Shown: one piece after another, positions 15,902-25,600 of the stretch
Layout: every line of letters starts with the position of its first letter
Position numbering within the stretch: the stretch's first letter is position 1
Assembly: GCA_902476265.1 (NCBI GenBank)
Contig: CABSCP010000050.1
Span: 1-31,376, forward strand
DNA length: 31,376 bases
Reading direction: 5' to 3'
Origin: an uncultured Lachnospiraceae bacterium
GTDB taxonomy: Bacteria; Bacillota; Clostridia; Lachnospirales; Lachnospiraceae
Program-made: the position numbers and the translations under genes
Notes under the pieces: generated by a model
What the model was told of the DNA's origin: nothing
The model's database searches: none
The model's input: only the letters and a program-made list of their open reading frames with translations

Positions 15902-16666
15902 GTGTTTTATTTTGAATATCCGGTATTTGAACATAAAAACCTGTTAAAAAAGACGATGCTGGACCAGCTGCGGGACTATCCCATGGAAAAGGACAGGTTG
16001 TTGTATGAAAACTGGGGAGACGGCATTTTAAACGGAATTGATATAACATGGGAAAATGACCTTCTTACGGTAACCCCCGGACTTTTGCTTCATGAGGGAA
16101 AACTCTATCGGATGAACGAATCCTGCTCATTTCCCTGTCAGCATAAGGACCGCCTGACCTGGATATTGGTCCGTTTTGTGGCAATGGACTACGCAAGGGA
16201 CCGAAGAGGAGGCATGGGAGAAATTTGCTTAAGTGAAGAAGAGCCGAAAAAAGGGGAGATGGAGCTAGGAAGATTTCGGCTTCAGGAAGGAGCGCGGCTT
16301 CGGACCTCTTATGAAAACTTCGAAGATTACAGAACTCAGTTTGATACAGTAAACAGAATTCAGGTTCCTTATACCTGCTCCGACGGAGCAGGACTGTGGC
16401 CCCGGATGCTCTGCGTTTTTGCGGAAGAACTTTTGACTACCGGCACAAAAAATCCCGTTGATATCAACTTTGCCATGCAGATGATGGCGAACGGGGGAAA
16501 GACGACGTCCAGACTGGTAAGGTGGTTCGTGGAAAAGAACCTGGCGCAAACAAACGGAGATAATCAAACGCTCTATGCCGGACTTTACCATATTTTGAAA
16601 GAACGCCGGAGCGGAGGCGTACGCATGGAAAACGAAACCGGGAGAAGGCAGATGGTGCTTCTTTGA
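15902..16666 (+). CDS. Probable adaptor / baseplate protein (TssK-like role suspected)
   Basis: The product has 254 residues and starts with GTG at 15902, supported by AGGAGGG about 7 bases upstream. The N-terminal part, 'YENWGDGILNGIDITWENDLLTVTPGLLLHEGKLYRM' in two halves around residues 33-69, has the beta-rich pattern of phage tail adaptor and receptor-binding 'shoulder' domains, in which a ligand-binding fibre base opens with 'G.l.G..v' and 'v.PG....G'. TssK of type VI systems is related to such phage adaptors. The C-terminal half is helical with 'FAMQMMANGGKTTSRLVRWFVEKNLAQT'. Location between baseplate candidates and the spikes fits a connector role. Confidence in the structural analogy is modest, and no direct family match is claimed. 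Confidence 0.45.
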   Translation: MFYFEYPVFEHKNLLKKTMLDQLRDYPMEKDRLLYENWGDGILNGIDITWENDLLTVTPGLLLHEGKLYRMNESCSFPCQHKDRLTWILVRFVAMDYARDRRGGMGEICLSEEEPKKGEMELGRFRLQEGARLRTSYENFEDYRTQFDTVNRIQVPYTCSDGAGLWPRMLCVFAEELLTTGTKNPVDINFAMQMMANGGKTTSRLVRWFVEKNLAQTNGDNQTLYAGLYHILKERRSGGVRMENETGRRQMVLL

Positions 16667-16690
16667 GAAGATTGACAGGCGGGGATAAAC

Positions 16691-17326
16691 ATGGCATTTA
16701 CAGATGAAAAAATTGCGATGCTGGAACGGGAAATGAGAATAGTGAAAGAGGCAATGAGCAGACAGCAGGAAACGCTGACGGGGAAAGGAGAAAGAAAAAT
16801 GACAGCGGAAGAGCTTCTGAATGGCATAAGGGAGGGAAAAGCGCTGCTGCAGAATGGAGAAAAATTCACCTTTGAAATCAGAGACTGCCTTTTACATCAT
16901 ATTCCGATGCCGGTAATACAGAACTTCTATATGGATACGATGAAAGAGGCGGAGGCGGTCATACTGGCAAATCAGGAACGAAATGTGTGCCAGATCATTA
17001 CTCTGTTGGAAGAGCCATTAAAGATTGAAAGCATAGAGGAGTGGAGAAAAAAGCTGGAAGAAGGAATGCTGCAGGCAGGGGGGTATGCGGAAGTGACAGA
17101 GGAGTACACGCTGAAAAATATTGATTACCTGACCTTTCGGACGGCATCGGCGAAAGGATGGATTTACAACCACATTTTCCGAATTCGTACAGACAGCAGA
17201 GTAATGGGGATTTTTAACTGTATGGAGGAAGATAAAGATACTTTTGGCACGTTGTTGGAAGCTTTGATCCTTTACATGAATGAATTGTTGTCTGATTCTG
17301 CCGGAGAAGATGGAAAAGGAGTGTGA
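16691..17326 (+). CDS. Small alpha/beta protein, possible DcrB/Eag-type effector chaperone
   Basis: The product has 211 residues, with a coiled N-terminus ('EKIAMLEREMRIVKEAMSRQ') followed by an alpha/beta domain ('FTFEIRDCLLHHIPMPVIQ', 'YLTFRTASAKGWIYNHIFRI'). The second domain has the strand-helix order of PsbP/DcrB-fold proteins, which include the Eag chaperones that shield membrane segments of Rhs effectors in type VI systems. The gene sits immediately upstream of the first VgrG-like gene, and the operon does encode an Rhs protein with hydrophobic pre-Rhs helices. The assignment is inference from fold pattern and context; an alternative is another baseplate part. The TAG stop region nearly abuts the next gene's start. 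Confidence 0.4.
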   Translation: MAFTDEKIAMLEREMRIVKEAMSRQQETLTGKGERKMTAEELLNGIREGKALLQNGEKFTFEIRDCLLHHIPMPVIQNFYMDTMKEAEAVILANQERNVCQIITLLEEPLKIESIEEWRKKLEEGMLQAGGYAEVTEEYTLKNIDYLTFRTASAKGWIYNHIFRIRTDSRVMGIFNCMEEDKDTFGTLLEALILYMNELLSDSAGEDGKGV

Positions 17327-17330
17327 AGTA

Positions 17331-18980
17331 ATGAAAAATGCAGTTACATGCAGGGAATTAACACTTTCTTTGGGAGAAGTATTATCTTTCAATCGGCTGG
17401 AACTGACGCAGCGGCCGGGAGAACATGGGAAACTGGTGTTGTCGGCAGTATTAAACAGTGACCGGCTGGACGAAACATTCTATGAACTACCGGAAAATAT
17501 TACGGTTCAGTATAAGGAAGATGAGACAGAAAAAAATCTTTTTCAGGGTGTGATAACGGACAGCAGCATGAAAAGAACGGGAAATCTCCTGGAACTGGAA
17601 TTGAAAGCGTATGATGGAACCTGGATTCTTGATACAAAGAAAAAGACACGTTCTTTTCAAAATCTCTCCCGAACAAACCATTCTGTGATTGCGGAGATTA
17701 TGGAAGGTTATCCGGAAAGTGAGTGTATGAAAAATTTGCCGGAAGAGGAGATCGGAAGAATCTGGTTCCAGTATGAAGAAACGGACTGGGAATTTTTAAA
17801 ACGGTTCCTGAGCTATTGGAAGGACAGCTTGTATGCAGATGCGGCATGGTCTGCGGCAAAATTTCAGGCGGGATTATCTCCTGTAGATATTGATGCAGAA
17901 TGGGATCGGCTGCCCTATTGTATGGGGAAGGATCTGGAAAGATACGCCAATATGATGCAAAACGGTTTTGCGGATTTACTTCCACAGCATTTTCTGGAAT
18001 ATTCCCTGGAAAGTTATGAATTATATCCGCTGGGAAGCAGGATGACATTCCATGGAGCGCAGTGGTATATCGGCGGGCTGAGACGGGAACTTAAGGAAGG
18101 TTTGTTGGTCAACACCTATGAGTTAAGGCAGAAGAAAGGGCTTCTCGTTATACCTGAGTATAACCATAGAATTACCGGGATATCCGTTGATGGACAGGCA
18201 ATGGATATAAACCGGGATAAAGTTCGGGTGAGGATCAACGGCGATCTGACAGAGGAGCAGAGGACTTACTGGTTCCCGTTTTCTACCGTAGCCTCTTCCG
18301 GTGATGGAAGCGGCTGGTATAGCATGCCGGAAAAGGGAGACAGTATCCGGGTCTACTTTCCTACCTGTGATGAGAAGGAGGCTTATGTCATCACCAAGCA
18401 TGACGCTTATATTCCGGCTGTAAATCAACAGCTTACCAGTCCGCAGACAGCGGTCCAAACCAGAGAAAGCAGTTCAGGGAACAGCCATCCGGCAGAAAGC
18501 GGGCAGGCCGACAAAAGTTCCGGAGCAGGAAACAGCGGAGATCAGGCAGGGGCAGGGGAAAATCGGACAGCGGTCGGCGCAGGGGCTGGAAATACTGTGG
18601 GAGATACAGCTTCGGCAAATGCAGCGATGCCTTCTGCATCTTCTACTGCTTCATCCAAAAAAGAAAATCCCATGGATGATCCCGGCAAAAGGAATATTTT
18701 TACAAAAGACGGATGTGTGGTGCAGCTGACCCCCCAAGGTGTGAATCTTACTGCCGGAAGTGCCGGAATTTTCTTGAAAAAAAGCGGGGCTTTGGTTTTA
18801 GATGCGCCTGCAGGAATCACACTTTCAGCAGGAAAGAAGATTGTGATGAATGGTGTGATGATTTCTATGCGGGATGCGGGGAAGATCAAGCTGCAAAATG
18901 GCAAAGGCGCAATGATCGATATGATGAAAAGAGAAATCAGAATGAGCGCAATGGAGATCCACCAGAATAGCGAACAGTGA
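17331..18980 (+). CDS. VgrG-like spike protein 1
   Basis: The product has 549 residues. The N-terminal hub (about 1-270) resembles the gp27-like part of VgrG/phage late control protein D, with the signature 'QYEETDWEFLKR' at 147-158. An OB-fold (about 280-365) contains 'YWFPFSTVASSGDGSGWYSMPEKGD' split across residues 313-337 and 'VYFP'. A Ser/Ala/Gly-rich linker of about 80 residues follows (about 366-445), then a short beta-helix needle (about 446-549: 'VQLTPQGVNLTAGSAGIFLKKSG'). Such trimers cap the tube and puncture the target. The ATG at 17331 has AAGGAG ten bases upstream; an earlier ATG at 17280 lies inside the previous gene and is rejected. Confidence 0.8.
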   Translation: MKNAVTCRELTLSLGEVLSFNRLELTQRPGEHGKLVLSAVLNSDRLDETFYELPENITVQYKEDETEKNLFQGVITDSSMKRTGNLLELELKAYDGTWILDTKKKTRSFQNLSRTNHSVIAEIMEGYPESECMKNLPEEEIGRIWFQYEETDWEFLKRFLSYWKDSLYADAAWSAAKFQAGLSPVDIDAEWDRLPYCMGKDLERYANMMQNGFADLLPQHFLEYSLESYELYPLGSRMTFHGAQWYIGGLRRELKEGLLVNTYELRQKKGLLVIPEYNHRITGISVDGQAMDINRDKVRVRINGDLTEEQRTYWFPFSTVASSGDGSGWYSMPEKGDSIRVYFPTCDEKEAYVITKHDAYIPAVNQQLTSPQTAVQTRESSSGNSHPAESGQADKSSGAGNSGDQAGAGENRTAVGAGAGNTVGDTASANAAMPSASSTASSKKENPMDDPGKRNIFTKDGCVVQLTPQGVNLTAGSAGIFLKKSGALVLDAPAGITLSAGKKIVMNGVMISMRDAGKIKLQNGKGAMIDMMKREIRMSAMEIHQNSEQ

Positions 18981-18997
18981 AGTTAAGAGGTGAGGGA

Positions 18998-20551
18998 ATG
19001 GCGTATGGAATTCATGATCTGGAACTGACGGGACTGCATGTGAAAACAATATTATCCGTACAGATATCCCATAAGATGGGAGAACACGGGAAACTTGTGC
19101 TGACTGCCGATCTGGGAGAAACCCGGATGGATATTCCGGTGCAGGAAGCGGAAAGCTTTCAGCGGATAACACTTTCCGGGCAAAATGATGGGAAAAAGAA
19201 ATTAATTTTTGCGGGCATTATTACAAAGCTGAAAGCGAAAGCCATGGGAAAAAGCTGTCATCTTGAGGTAACGGCAAAGACATTCAGCTATTTGATGGAT
19301 ATTCGAAAAAAATCCCGCTCTTTTCAGGATACATCCATGGGATTGGGAACTCTGACCAATAAAATCATAGGGGAATATCCGGAGGCATCCTGCCAGATCC
19401 TTTTTGAAGATGCACCGCTGGGAGAGATCGCTGTGCAGTATCAGGAAACGGATTGGGAATTTTTAAAAAGGATGTTGTCGTCAAGGCATGTTTTGATTAC
19501 AGGGAGTGAAGTGAATGACCGTCTTTGTATTTATGCAGGAGCCGCCAGAATACCCGTACAGGCAGAAAACATAGAAGTAGAGCAGGTTTTTAAGGATCTG
19601 GATCAGCTGGTATATTGGAAAGACTGCGGTGCAAAGGTCATGGATGCCGATTTTATTATCTACCGGGTCAGGATCAGCAATCATGTGCCACTATACTCCG
19701 AAATCACCTTTAATGGAAAGGACCTTCTTGTATCAGAACTGGAATATGTGACAGAGGGCAATGTCCTGTATGAGACAATAACCCTGCGGAGCAAAGAAGG
19801 GATGCTGGAAAAGAGCATTTATCCCATGCAGCTGGTGGGAAGTGCACTGGAGGGAACTGTCATGGATGTAAAAGGAGAGAGCGTGCGGGTCCATCTGAAG
19901 ATCGACGACTTGTCTCCGGGAAGCGACTGTTACTGGTTTCCGTTTTCTACCCCATCAGCTTCCTCAGATGGGAGCGGATGGTACTGTATGCCGGAAAAAG
20001 GGGATCAAGTCCGCGTTTATTTCCCGTCTAAAAATACCGGAGAAGTGATCGCAATCAGCGCAGTCAGCACATACCGAATGCCTGAGGCCGCCGGAAGGGC
20101 GGCGGGAGGAGAGACAGAGCGCCCGGTTGACGGCAGCGCCGCTGTCTCAGGGGGATTGGGAAGCAATGGAAGTACGAGCAGCGCGCCAGGAGCTGCCGGT
20201 CCGGCGCCCGGCAAGGAAACAGCGGGCGGGAAAGACAGGATGGGAGATCCGGCCACAAAATATCTTCGTACAATTGACGGACAGGAGATACAGTTGACAC
20301 CCGGAGGAATTATCATCACCTGTAGCGGAGGAACGGTGAAAATTGAAATATTAAAGAGCGGGAGTATCAATCTGTATGCGCAGGATTATATAGAGTGCAG
20401 CATACAAAAGAATATAATCATGAGCGCTAAAAGTGGAGTTGTGCTCCAAAGCCCAAAGACAGGACGACTGAAATCAGACATGGGAGGCAGCCTGTATCTG
20501 GATAAAAAGGGCAATATCAATATACAGGGGACACAAGTACATTTGAATTGA
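18998..20551 (+). CDS. VgrG-like spike protein 2
   Basis: The product has 517 residues and is built exactly like the preceding spike: hub with 'QYQETDWEFLKR' at 147-158, OB-fold with 'YWFPFSTPSASSDGSGWYCMPEKGD' (around 312-336), a Gly/Ala/Ser-rich linker (about 362-425, 'GGLGSNGSTSSAPGAAGPAPG'-type) and a beta-helix needle to the end. It is clearly paralogous to gene 17331-18980 but diverged along its length, so it could form heterotrimers or a separate, cargo-specific spike. The ATG at 18998 is preferred for its AGGTGAGGG ribosome site; a GTG at 18977 overlaps the previous stop and is less likely. Confidence 0.8.
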   Translation: MAYGIHDLELTGLHVKTILSVQISHKMGEHGKLVLTADLGETRMDIPVQEAESFQRITLSGQNDGKKKLIFAGIITKLKAKAMGKSCHLEVTAKTFSYLMDIRKKSRSFQDTSMGLGTLTNKIIGEYPEASCQILFEDAPLGEIAVQYQETDWEFLKRMLSSRHVLITGSEVNDRLCIYAGAARIPVQAENIEVEQVFKDLDQLVYWKDCGAKVMDADFIIYRVRISNHVPLYSEITFNGKDLLVSELEYVTEGNVLYETITLRSKEGMLEKSIYPMQLVGSALEGTVMDVKGESVRVHLKIDDLSPGSDCYWFPFSTPSASSDGSGWYCMPEKGDQVRVYFPSKNTGEVIAISAVSTYRMPEAAGRAAGGETERPVDGSAAVSGGLGSNGSTSSAPGAAGPAPGKETAGGKDRMGDPATKYLRTIDGQEIQLTPGGIIITCSGGTVKIEILKSGSINLYAQDYIECSIQKNIIMSAKSGVVLQSPKTGRLKSDMGGSLYLDKKGNINIQGTQVHLN

Positions 20552-20571
20552 GGTCAGAAACGGGGAACAGG

Positions 20572-21543
20572 ATGAAAAGGAAGGAAGCACTGAATAAATT
20601 TTCAGAAGAAAATGAGGAGGGGCGCAAACGAACAGAACGTACTTTCCGGATCTGTCTTACAGAACAGATTGATGAAATGATGAAACGTATTTATACAGCC
20701 TTAGAGGATATCGCCCAACAGGCACAGGACACAGAAAAGGAATTTCTCACATTCTTTTCCTTCTCCCTGCAGAGGTATGACCTGACGGAGGGAAAAACAG
20801 CAGTGAGACTGGATGCCATGGGACCGGAATGGTATTTAGATCAGCGGCCTCTTCAGGCTTGTTTTGACCTCACTTTCCTGTTTCAGGCTTTTTTTGAATG
20901 GAAAAAGGAACTGCTTCTTGTAATGCGGCCATATGGAGGCAAAGTGAATCGCTATGATGTGGAGTATTTTGTACAGGAAGAAATAATGGCAGGTTACATG
21001 GAGATTGCCGGTCTGCTGCATTATGCATTTCGAAATCTGGAAACCGTGCCGGCTTTTTCACAGATCCCCAGGCTGCCCGTATGGTTTGTCCACTGGGGAG
21101 AATATAAAGATTACAGCCAGGTGGTGTGCCAGGTCAACAGAGAAATTCGGGGACAGGCGGAATTGGAAAAAAGTCTGGCGGAGCAAGAGGACGAGCTGCA
21201 GGAGAACCAGCCCGATTACTGGTTTGGAGGCAGTTTTACAGGAGTTGACTGCCGGGACAAAAGCATGAGATTTACTGTGTTTGAGAACTGCAGCCTGACA
21301 GAAATCAATTTTGAAGGCGCAGATCTGGAAGGGGCGAGGTTTCTGAACTGCCGGATCGAAAAATGCCATTTTAAAAACACAAAACTGTATTTGGTGGAAT
21401 TTAAAGACTGCCTTTTTTATAACGACAACTTTGCAGGGGCATCGCTGAAAATGGCAGTTTTTGACCGGAAGAGCTTTAACGCAGGACTGTTTGAGGAAAA
21501 ACAGCTGAAGGAACTGCTGGTTGAAACAAAAAAAACGGTTTAG
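20572..21543 (+). CDS. Pentapeptide-repeat protein of the spike cluster
   Basis: The product has 323 residues. The first 220 are helical and acidic and match no family I know. Residues about 225-310 form a pentapeptide-repeat right-handed helix ('FENCSLTEINFEGADLEGARFLNCRIEKCHFKNTKLYLVEF', shown here by positions and the central A/C-x-(L/F) pattern). Pentapeptide proteins occur next to vgrG genes in many type VI islands as adaptors or effector partners. No membrane helix or signal peptide is present. The start is uncertain: the ATG at 20572 has only a weak GGGGA upstream, and a TTG at 20548 overlaps the previous gene's stop. The position suggests it helps load cargo on the spike, which is inference. 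Confidence 0.65.
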   Translation: MKRKEALNKFSEENEEGRKRTERTFRICLTEQIDEMMKRIYTALEDIAQQAQDTEKEFLTFFSFSLQRYDLTEGKTAVRLDAMGPEWYLDQRPLQACFDLTFLFQAFFEWKKELLLVMRPYGGKVNRYDVEYFVQEEIMAGYMEIAGLLHYAFRNLETVPAFSQIPRLPVWFVHWGEYKDYSQVVCQVNREIRGQAELEKSLAEQEDELQENQPDYWFGGSFTGVDCRDKSMRFTVFENCSLTEINFEGADLEGARFLNCRIEKCHFKNTKLYLVEFKDCLFYNDNFAGASLKMAVFDRKSFNAGLFEEKQLKELLVETKKTV

Positions 21544-21570
21544 CGGATGGCGAAGGAGGAAAACAGAAGA

Positions 21571-22107
21571 ATGGACAGAACCGGGAAACGATTCTTTTTT
21601 ATGGATCAGGACAATACGCTGCCGGATAGCATCCATTTAAGGGACTTTGACATCAATGGGAAACGGCATCTATTTACGCTGGCAGATGCGGAAAGAATCA
21701 ATGATATCACACCGTTGTACCTGGACAGCACGAAAGGGGAATGTGCTCCGGATTTTATCAAAAGCCCCGTATATATGGTTTCGGAAATGGCAAAAGAGGT
21801 CATTGATATGTATGAAGACAATCTGGTTTTTAAGAAGATCGTGCTAATAGATAAGGATGAGGAGAGACAGCTGACCTATTATCATCTGCTTCTTCCCGCA
21901 ATAGAAGCGCTGGATGCATCCACTCTGTACTATCCAAACAAAACGGAGAAAAAGACGGTGCTTTCGGCAGAAAAAATCGGGTCACATAAAGTATTCCTTA
22001 TGGCAGACAGTTTAAAGCAGCTTCCTGTAGTCAGTCAGGATGTTGTGGAAAGCCTGCTCAGACGACATGTAACGGGGGTTAAGTTTACAGAGATTGAGGT
22101 GGAATAA
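21571..22107 (+). CDS. Imm11-like (DUF1629) protein
   Basis: The product has 178 residues. The pattern 'PVYMVSEMAKEVID', 'KKIVLIDKDEERQLTYYHLLLP', 'IEALDASTLYYPN' and the end 'VVSQDVVESLLRRHVTGVKFTEIE' fits the Imm11/DUF1629 family. Members accompany polymorphic toxins and VgrG/Rhs genes and are often called immunity proteins, although their role in such islands may be structural. Here it lies between the spike and the PAAR-like gene, far from the toxin tip at 30188, so it is unlikely to be the immunity protein for that toxin. I chose the ATG at 21571 because AAGGAGG lies 11 bases upstream; the ATG at 21547 has no ribosome site. Its stop abuts the next gene. Confidence 0.6.
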   Translation: MDRTGKRFFFMDQDNTLPDSIHLRDFDINGKRHLFTLADAERINDITPLYLDSTKGECAPDFIKSPVYMVSEMAKEVIDMYEDNLVFKKIVLIDKDEERQLTYYHLLLPAIEALDASTLYYPNKTEKKTVLSAEKIGSHKVFLMADSLKQLPVVSQDVVESLLRRHVTGVKFTEIEVE

Positions 22108-22587
22108 ATGGCGGATTTAAAGAATACTTATGTGGTTCATTGTGCAAAAACAAGTTGTGATATGGGGCTGCGGGACAGTAAGATAGTCCTCTTAAAAAGT
22201 CATGGAGTCTACTTAAAGGATCTGGCGCAGATGACCGTAATGGACAAGGAAAACTTTAATGTGATCTGTTTTGGCGGATGCGTCAGCCCGGAAAATCCGA
22301 AAACCATAGAAACCGCCGTGAGACTGGCAAAGGATGTCAAGAATGAAACAGGAGTGGATTTTGAAGCAACGGTGGAAGAAATATTTACAAAAACTGGAGG
22401 CGGCGGAAAGAACATTATGGAATGTGCGGGAGAGTGTAAACCCAGCATTGTGTCTGTAAAGTGGGACAGAGAAAAAGATGACGTGGGTGTGGAGAAGAAT
22501 GGGAAGGCATTGCTGGGCACTGCCACACTGGCCTGTAAATATGGGGGGATTATCAAAATCATTACATCGGGCCAGCCGGAAACCTGA
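22108..22587 (+). CDS. PAAR-like spike tip protein (DUF4280)
   Basis: The product has 159 residues with the DUF4280 layout: 'GVYLKDLAQMTVMD', 'NVICFGGCVSPENP', 'ECKPSIVSVKWD', 'GKALLGTATLACKYGGIIKI' and 'SGQPE' at the end. The cysteines in 'CAKTSC', 'CFGGC' and 'CAGEC' probably form metal or disulfide sites. PAAR and PAAR-like proteins cap the VgrG needle with a sharp cone and link it to cargo. The ATG follows the previous stop with zero spacing, and a moderate GAGGTGG ribosome site lies in the previous gene's end. It directly precedes the VgrG-Rhs fusion, suggesting this is the tip for that spike. Confidence 0.8.
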   Translation: MADLKNTYVVHCAKTSCDMGLRDSKIVLLKSHGVYLKDLAQMTVMDKENFNVICFGGCVSPENPKTIETAVRLAKDVKNETGVDFEATVEEIFTKTGGGGKNIMECAGECKPSIVSVKWDREKDDVGVEKNGKALLGTATLACKYGGIIKIITSGQPET

Positions 22588-22607
22588 TAAATGCAGGAGG
22601 TATAAGC

Positions 22608-25600
22608 ATGAAGCTATCGTATCATAACCTGAATATAGAGATACCCATGGAAGGGATTATCTGCATTGAATCCATACATATTATCCAGAAACTCAATGAA
22701 CATGGAAAACTGCAGATCAAAGCCCTGATTGAGGATGAAAAGGCTATAGAGCTTGTAGAGCAGACAGAGGATAGTCTCACCGTGCTAGTCTCAGAAAACA
22801 GCGGAAAAAGGAAAAATATTTTCTGCGGACGGGCCGGACAGATTTATGTTGAGAAAGAAGCGGGACTCTATTACCTGTATATGGAGTTTTGGGGATACAC
22901 CCGGGAATGGGACAGAAAATTAAAGAGCCGAAGCTTTTGCCGCGAGAATGAAACTTATGAACAGATTCTTGCGAAAGTGCTTTCCGGCTATGGGAATAAA
23001 GAAATTCGGGATGAAATTTCGGGTGATACAAAGATACCGGGAATTCTTTTACAATATGAAGAAACGGACTGGACATTTTTAAAACGTCTTGCCAGCCATT
23101 TTTCCACCTTCCTTGCGGCCGATAATACGCAGCCCTTTGGCAAGGTTTATTTTGGGATTCCCTCTCTGAACTATGGAGCGCAGCTTGCAAATGAAGAATA
23201 CACACTTCTTTGGGAAAAGGAAGGCTATGAAAGACAGCAGAATGCAGAGGGAATCCTTAAGCAGGAACTGATGAAATGGCGGGTGAGGAGCCGGAAAGTA
23301 CTGCAGCTTTGCGAACAGGTTATGCTCAACCATGTTGAAACGGTAGTCACAGCTGTAGATATATACACACAGAGCGGGGAACCGGTTTATGAATATGAAC
23401 TTTCAAGACGGAAAGGATTACTTACCGAAAAAAAGAAGAATCCGGACATATTCGGAATGAGCATTCCGGCTACTGTAAAAGAACGCAAAGGCAACCAGGT
23501 GAGAGTCCATTTTGACATTGATCCGTCCTATGAAGAGGCGGATGATGTCAAATTTTTCACTTTTGCGATTGAAACCAGTAATTTTTATTGTATGCCGGAA
23601 GTGGGAAGCCGTGTGCATATTTATTTCCCAGGGCATGACGAGAACAGCGCCATAGCGGTTCATGCCATCAGCATGGGCGCGGAGAAGGCACGGGGAGGCC
23701 TTATGCGGAGTGCAGGGAGTAGTGTGACGGAGGAACAGTCCTCTTCTCCTTCGGAAGCATCGGAAAAGGGAACGGCATCGCGTTCTGAATCCAGGACAGG
23801 AGCAGAAGGAAACGCATCTTTGCTACCCACCCAGGGCAAGAAAACAGGCGGTGCATCAGCCGCCGGAATCGTTTCCGGAGCAGCTTCCACAGCAGCACGG
23901 CCATCCGACGGTATACAGAAGGGAGACGGCAGGCAAGAAAAAAAACAGCAGGAAAAAGATCCTGCACATAAAAAATTTTCTGATCCGGGGGGTTCTTATA
24001 TGGAACTGGAACCTGGCGGGATCACTTTTTCTGCCGGGGGTGCAGCAATCTTAAAGCTGAATCAGCCCGGGCAGCTGTTTTTGCGTGCGGGAACGCTTTC
24101 CATTCTGGCAGGCGCCAATATCATGGCGCGGGTGGAAAAAGGCGGAACAGATCCTGAAATTTATATCCGGTCACGAAAAAGAATGGATATTGAGATCAGC
24201 GGGGGCAGCAAATTAAAGCTGGATGAAAAAGCAGATATCAAATCCAATTTTATCAGAATGGACGCAAAGGAAAAGAAAGCGGCAATTCCGGCAGCACTTG
24301 ATGTAGCTTCTCAACTTATGGCCTGGGATGCAGTGCTGAGAAATAACTATAATGCAGGCGCAAAAGCAAAACTGGATGGGATGGCGCAAAAGGAGCTTGA
24401 ACTTCAGAAAAAGGAACGGAATGGGAAAAGTAAAATTATAAATGGGGTGTTAATCATTGGAGGCACATTAGCTGGACTGGCTGCAATCGTTTACTCTGGA
24501 GGAACCCTTGCAGCAGTATTAGTACCGGGGTCGGTGGAATTTCTCTCCCTTGGCGGAGTGACTGTCGGAGCTGCGGCAACGGTAGACGGCATAGCCGATA
24601 TCAAAGAGGGAATGGGGGATATTAAAAGAGCAAAAAACGGTGATTTGTCAAGATCCCCTAATATGGTGCGCGATTCGCTTTTTAAAGGAAATGAGGCTCA
24701 GTATCAAAATTTCAAATTTATAAACAATCTCACCTTTCAGATGGTGACAGGCCCGGCTACAGCTGCCTCCCAGGTCAAGTTGGCCGCAAAATTCAGCAGT
24801 CTCTTCAGTGGATTTAAAAACCCGGATACAGTCAGAAACGTGGTCGGCTATGGATGGAATATTGGTGGAACTCTGATAGAGGGCGGCTACGAAAGTTATC
24901 AGAAAAAAGGTGAAGTGACAGCGGAAGATTTATTCACTAATGCGGTATTTGGATTAATTAAGGGATATGGCACGAATGCTCTTTATACGGGAGGAACCAC
25001 AGGAGACATCTTAAATGATCTAAAAAAAATAGGGGTGAGCGTTGGGGGCGGAACAGGATTTGGGATGCTGATGGATTATGAAAAGAACAAGATTACAGAA
25101 AGCCCTTATATTTGGCAGGAAAGCCTACTGGAAAATCTGAATGCAAACAGTCAGGCATTCATGGTTGGAGATCCGATTCTGATGGAAAACGGGACTTTTG
25201 TAATGACGGCAGCCGACCTGGTGTTTCCGGATGTTGCCGGGCAGATCCATATCAGCCGTAGGTATTTTTCCACAGATAAAAGAAGCGGCTGGATGGGGAT
25301 GGGATGGCATTTCTTATGGGAAAGCAAACTGTGCAGAGATGGGGAAATCCTGCATATCCGGCTTCCTGATGGATGCAGCGCTGCATTTATCCAGGAGAAC
25401 GGAAAATATCGAAATTATAACGGAAACGGCCGCTATACGCTTTTTTTCGACAGAACGGAGGGGAAATGGCTGATCGGCGATCTTCATACTCATAAAACCT
25501 ATTGCTGCGATGAGGAAGGACTGCTTACTTCCGTGACAGATCAAAACGGCCTTGCCGTCACCCTGTCCTGGCGGGAAGGCTATCCCTGCAGGTTACAGAC

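Noticed and set aside
21571..22107. Imm11-like gene as immunity for the HELNH toxin
   Set aside because: It lies 8 kb upstream of the toxin tip and outside the AT-rich exchanged cassette; the gene at 30189 is the better candidate.
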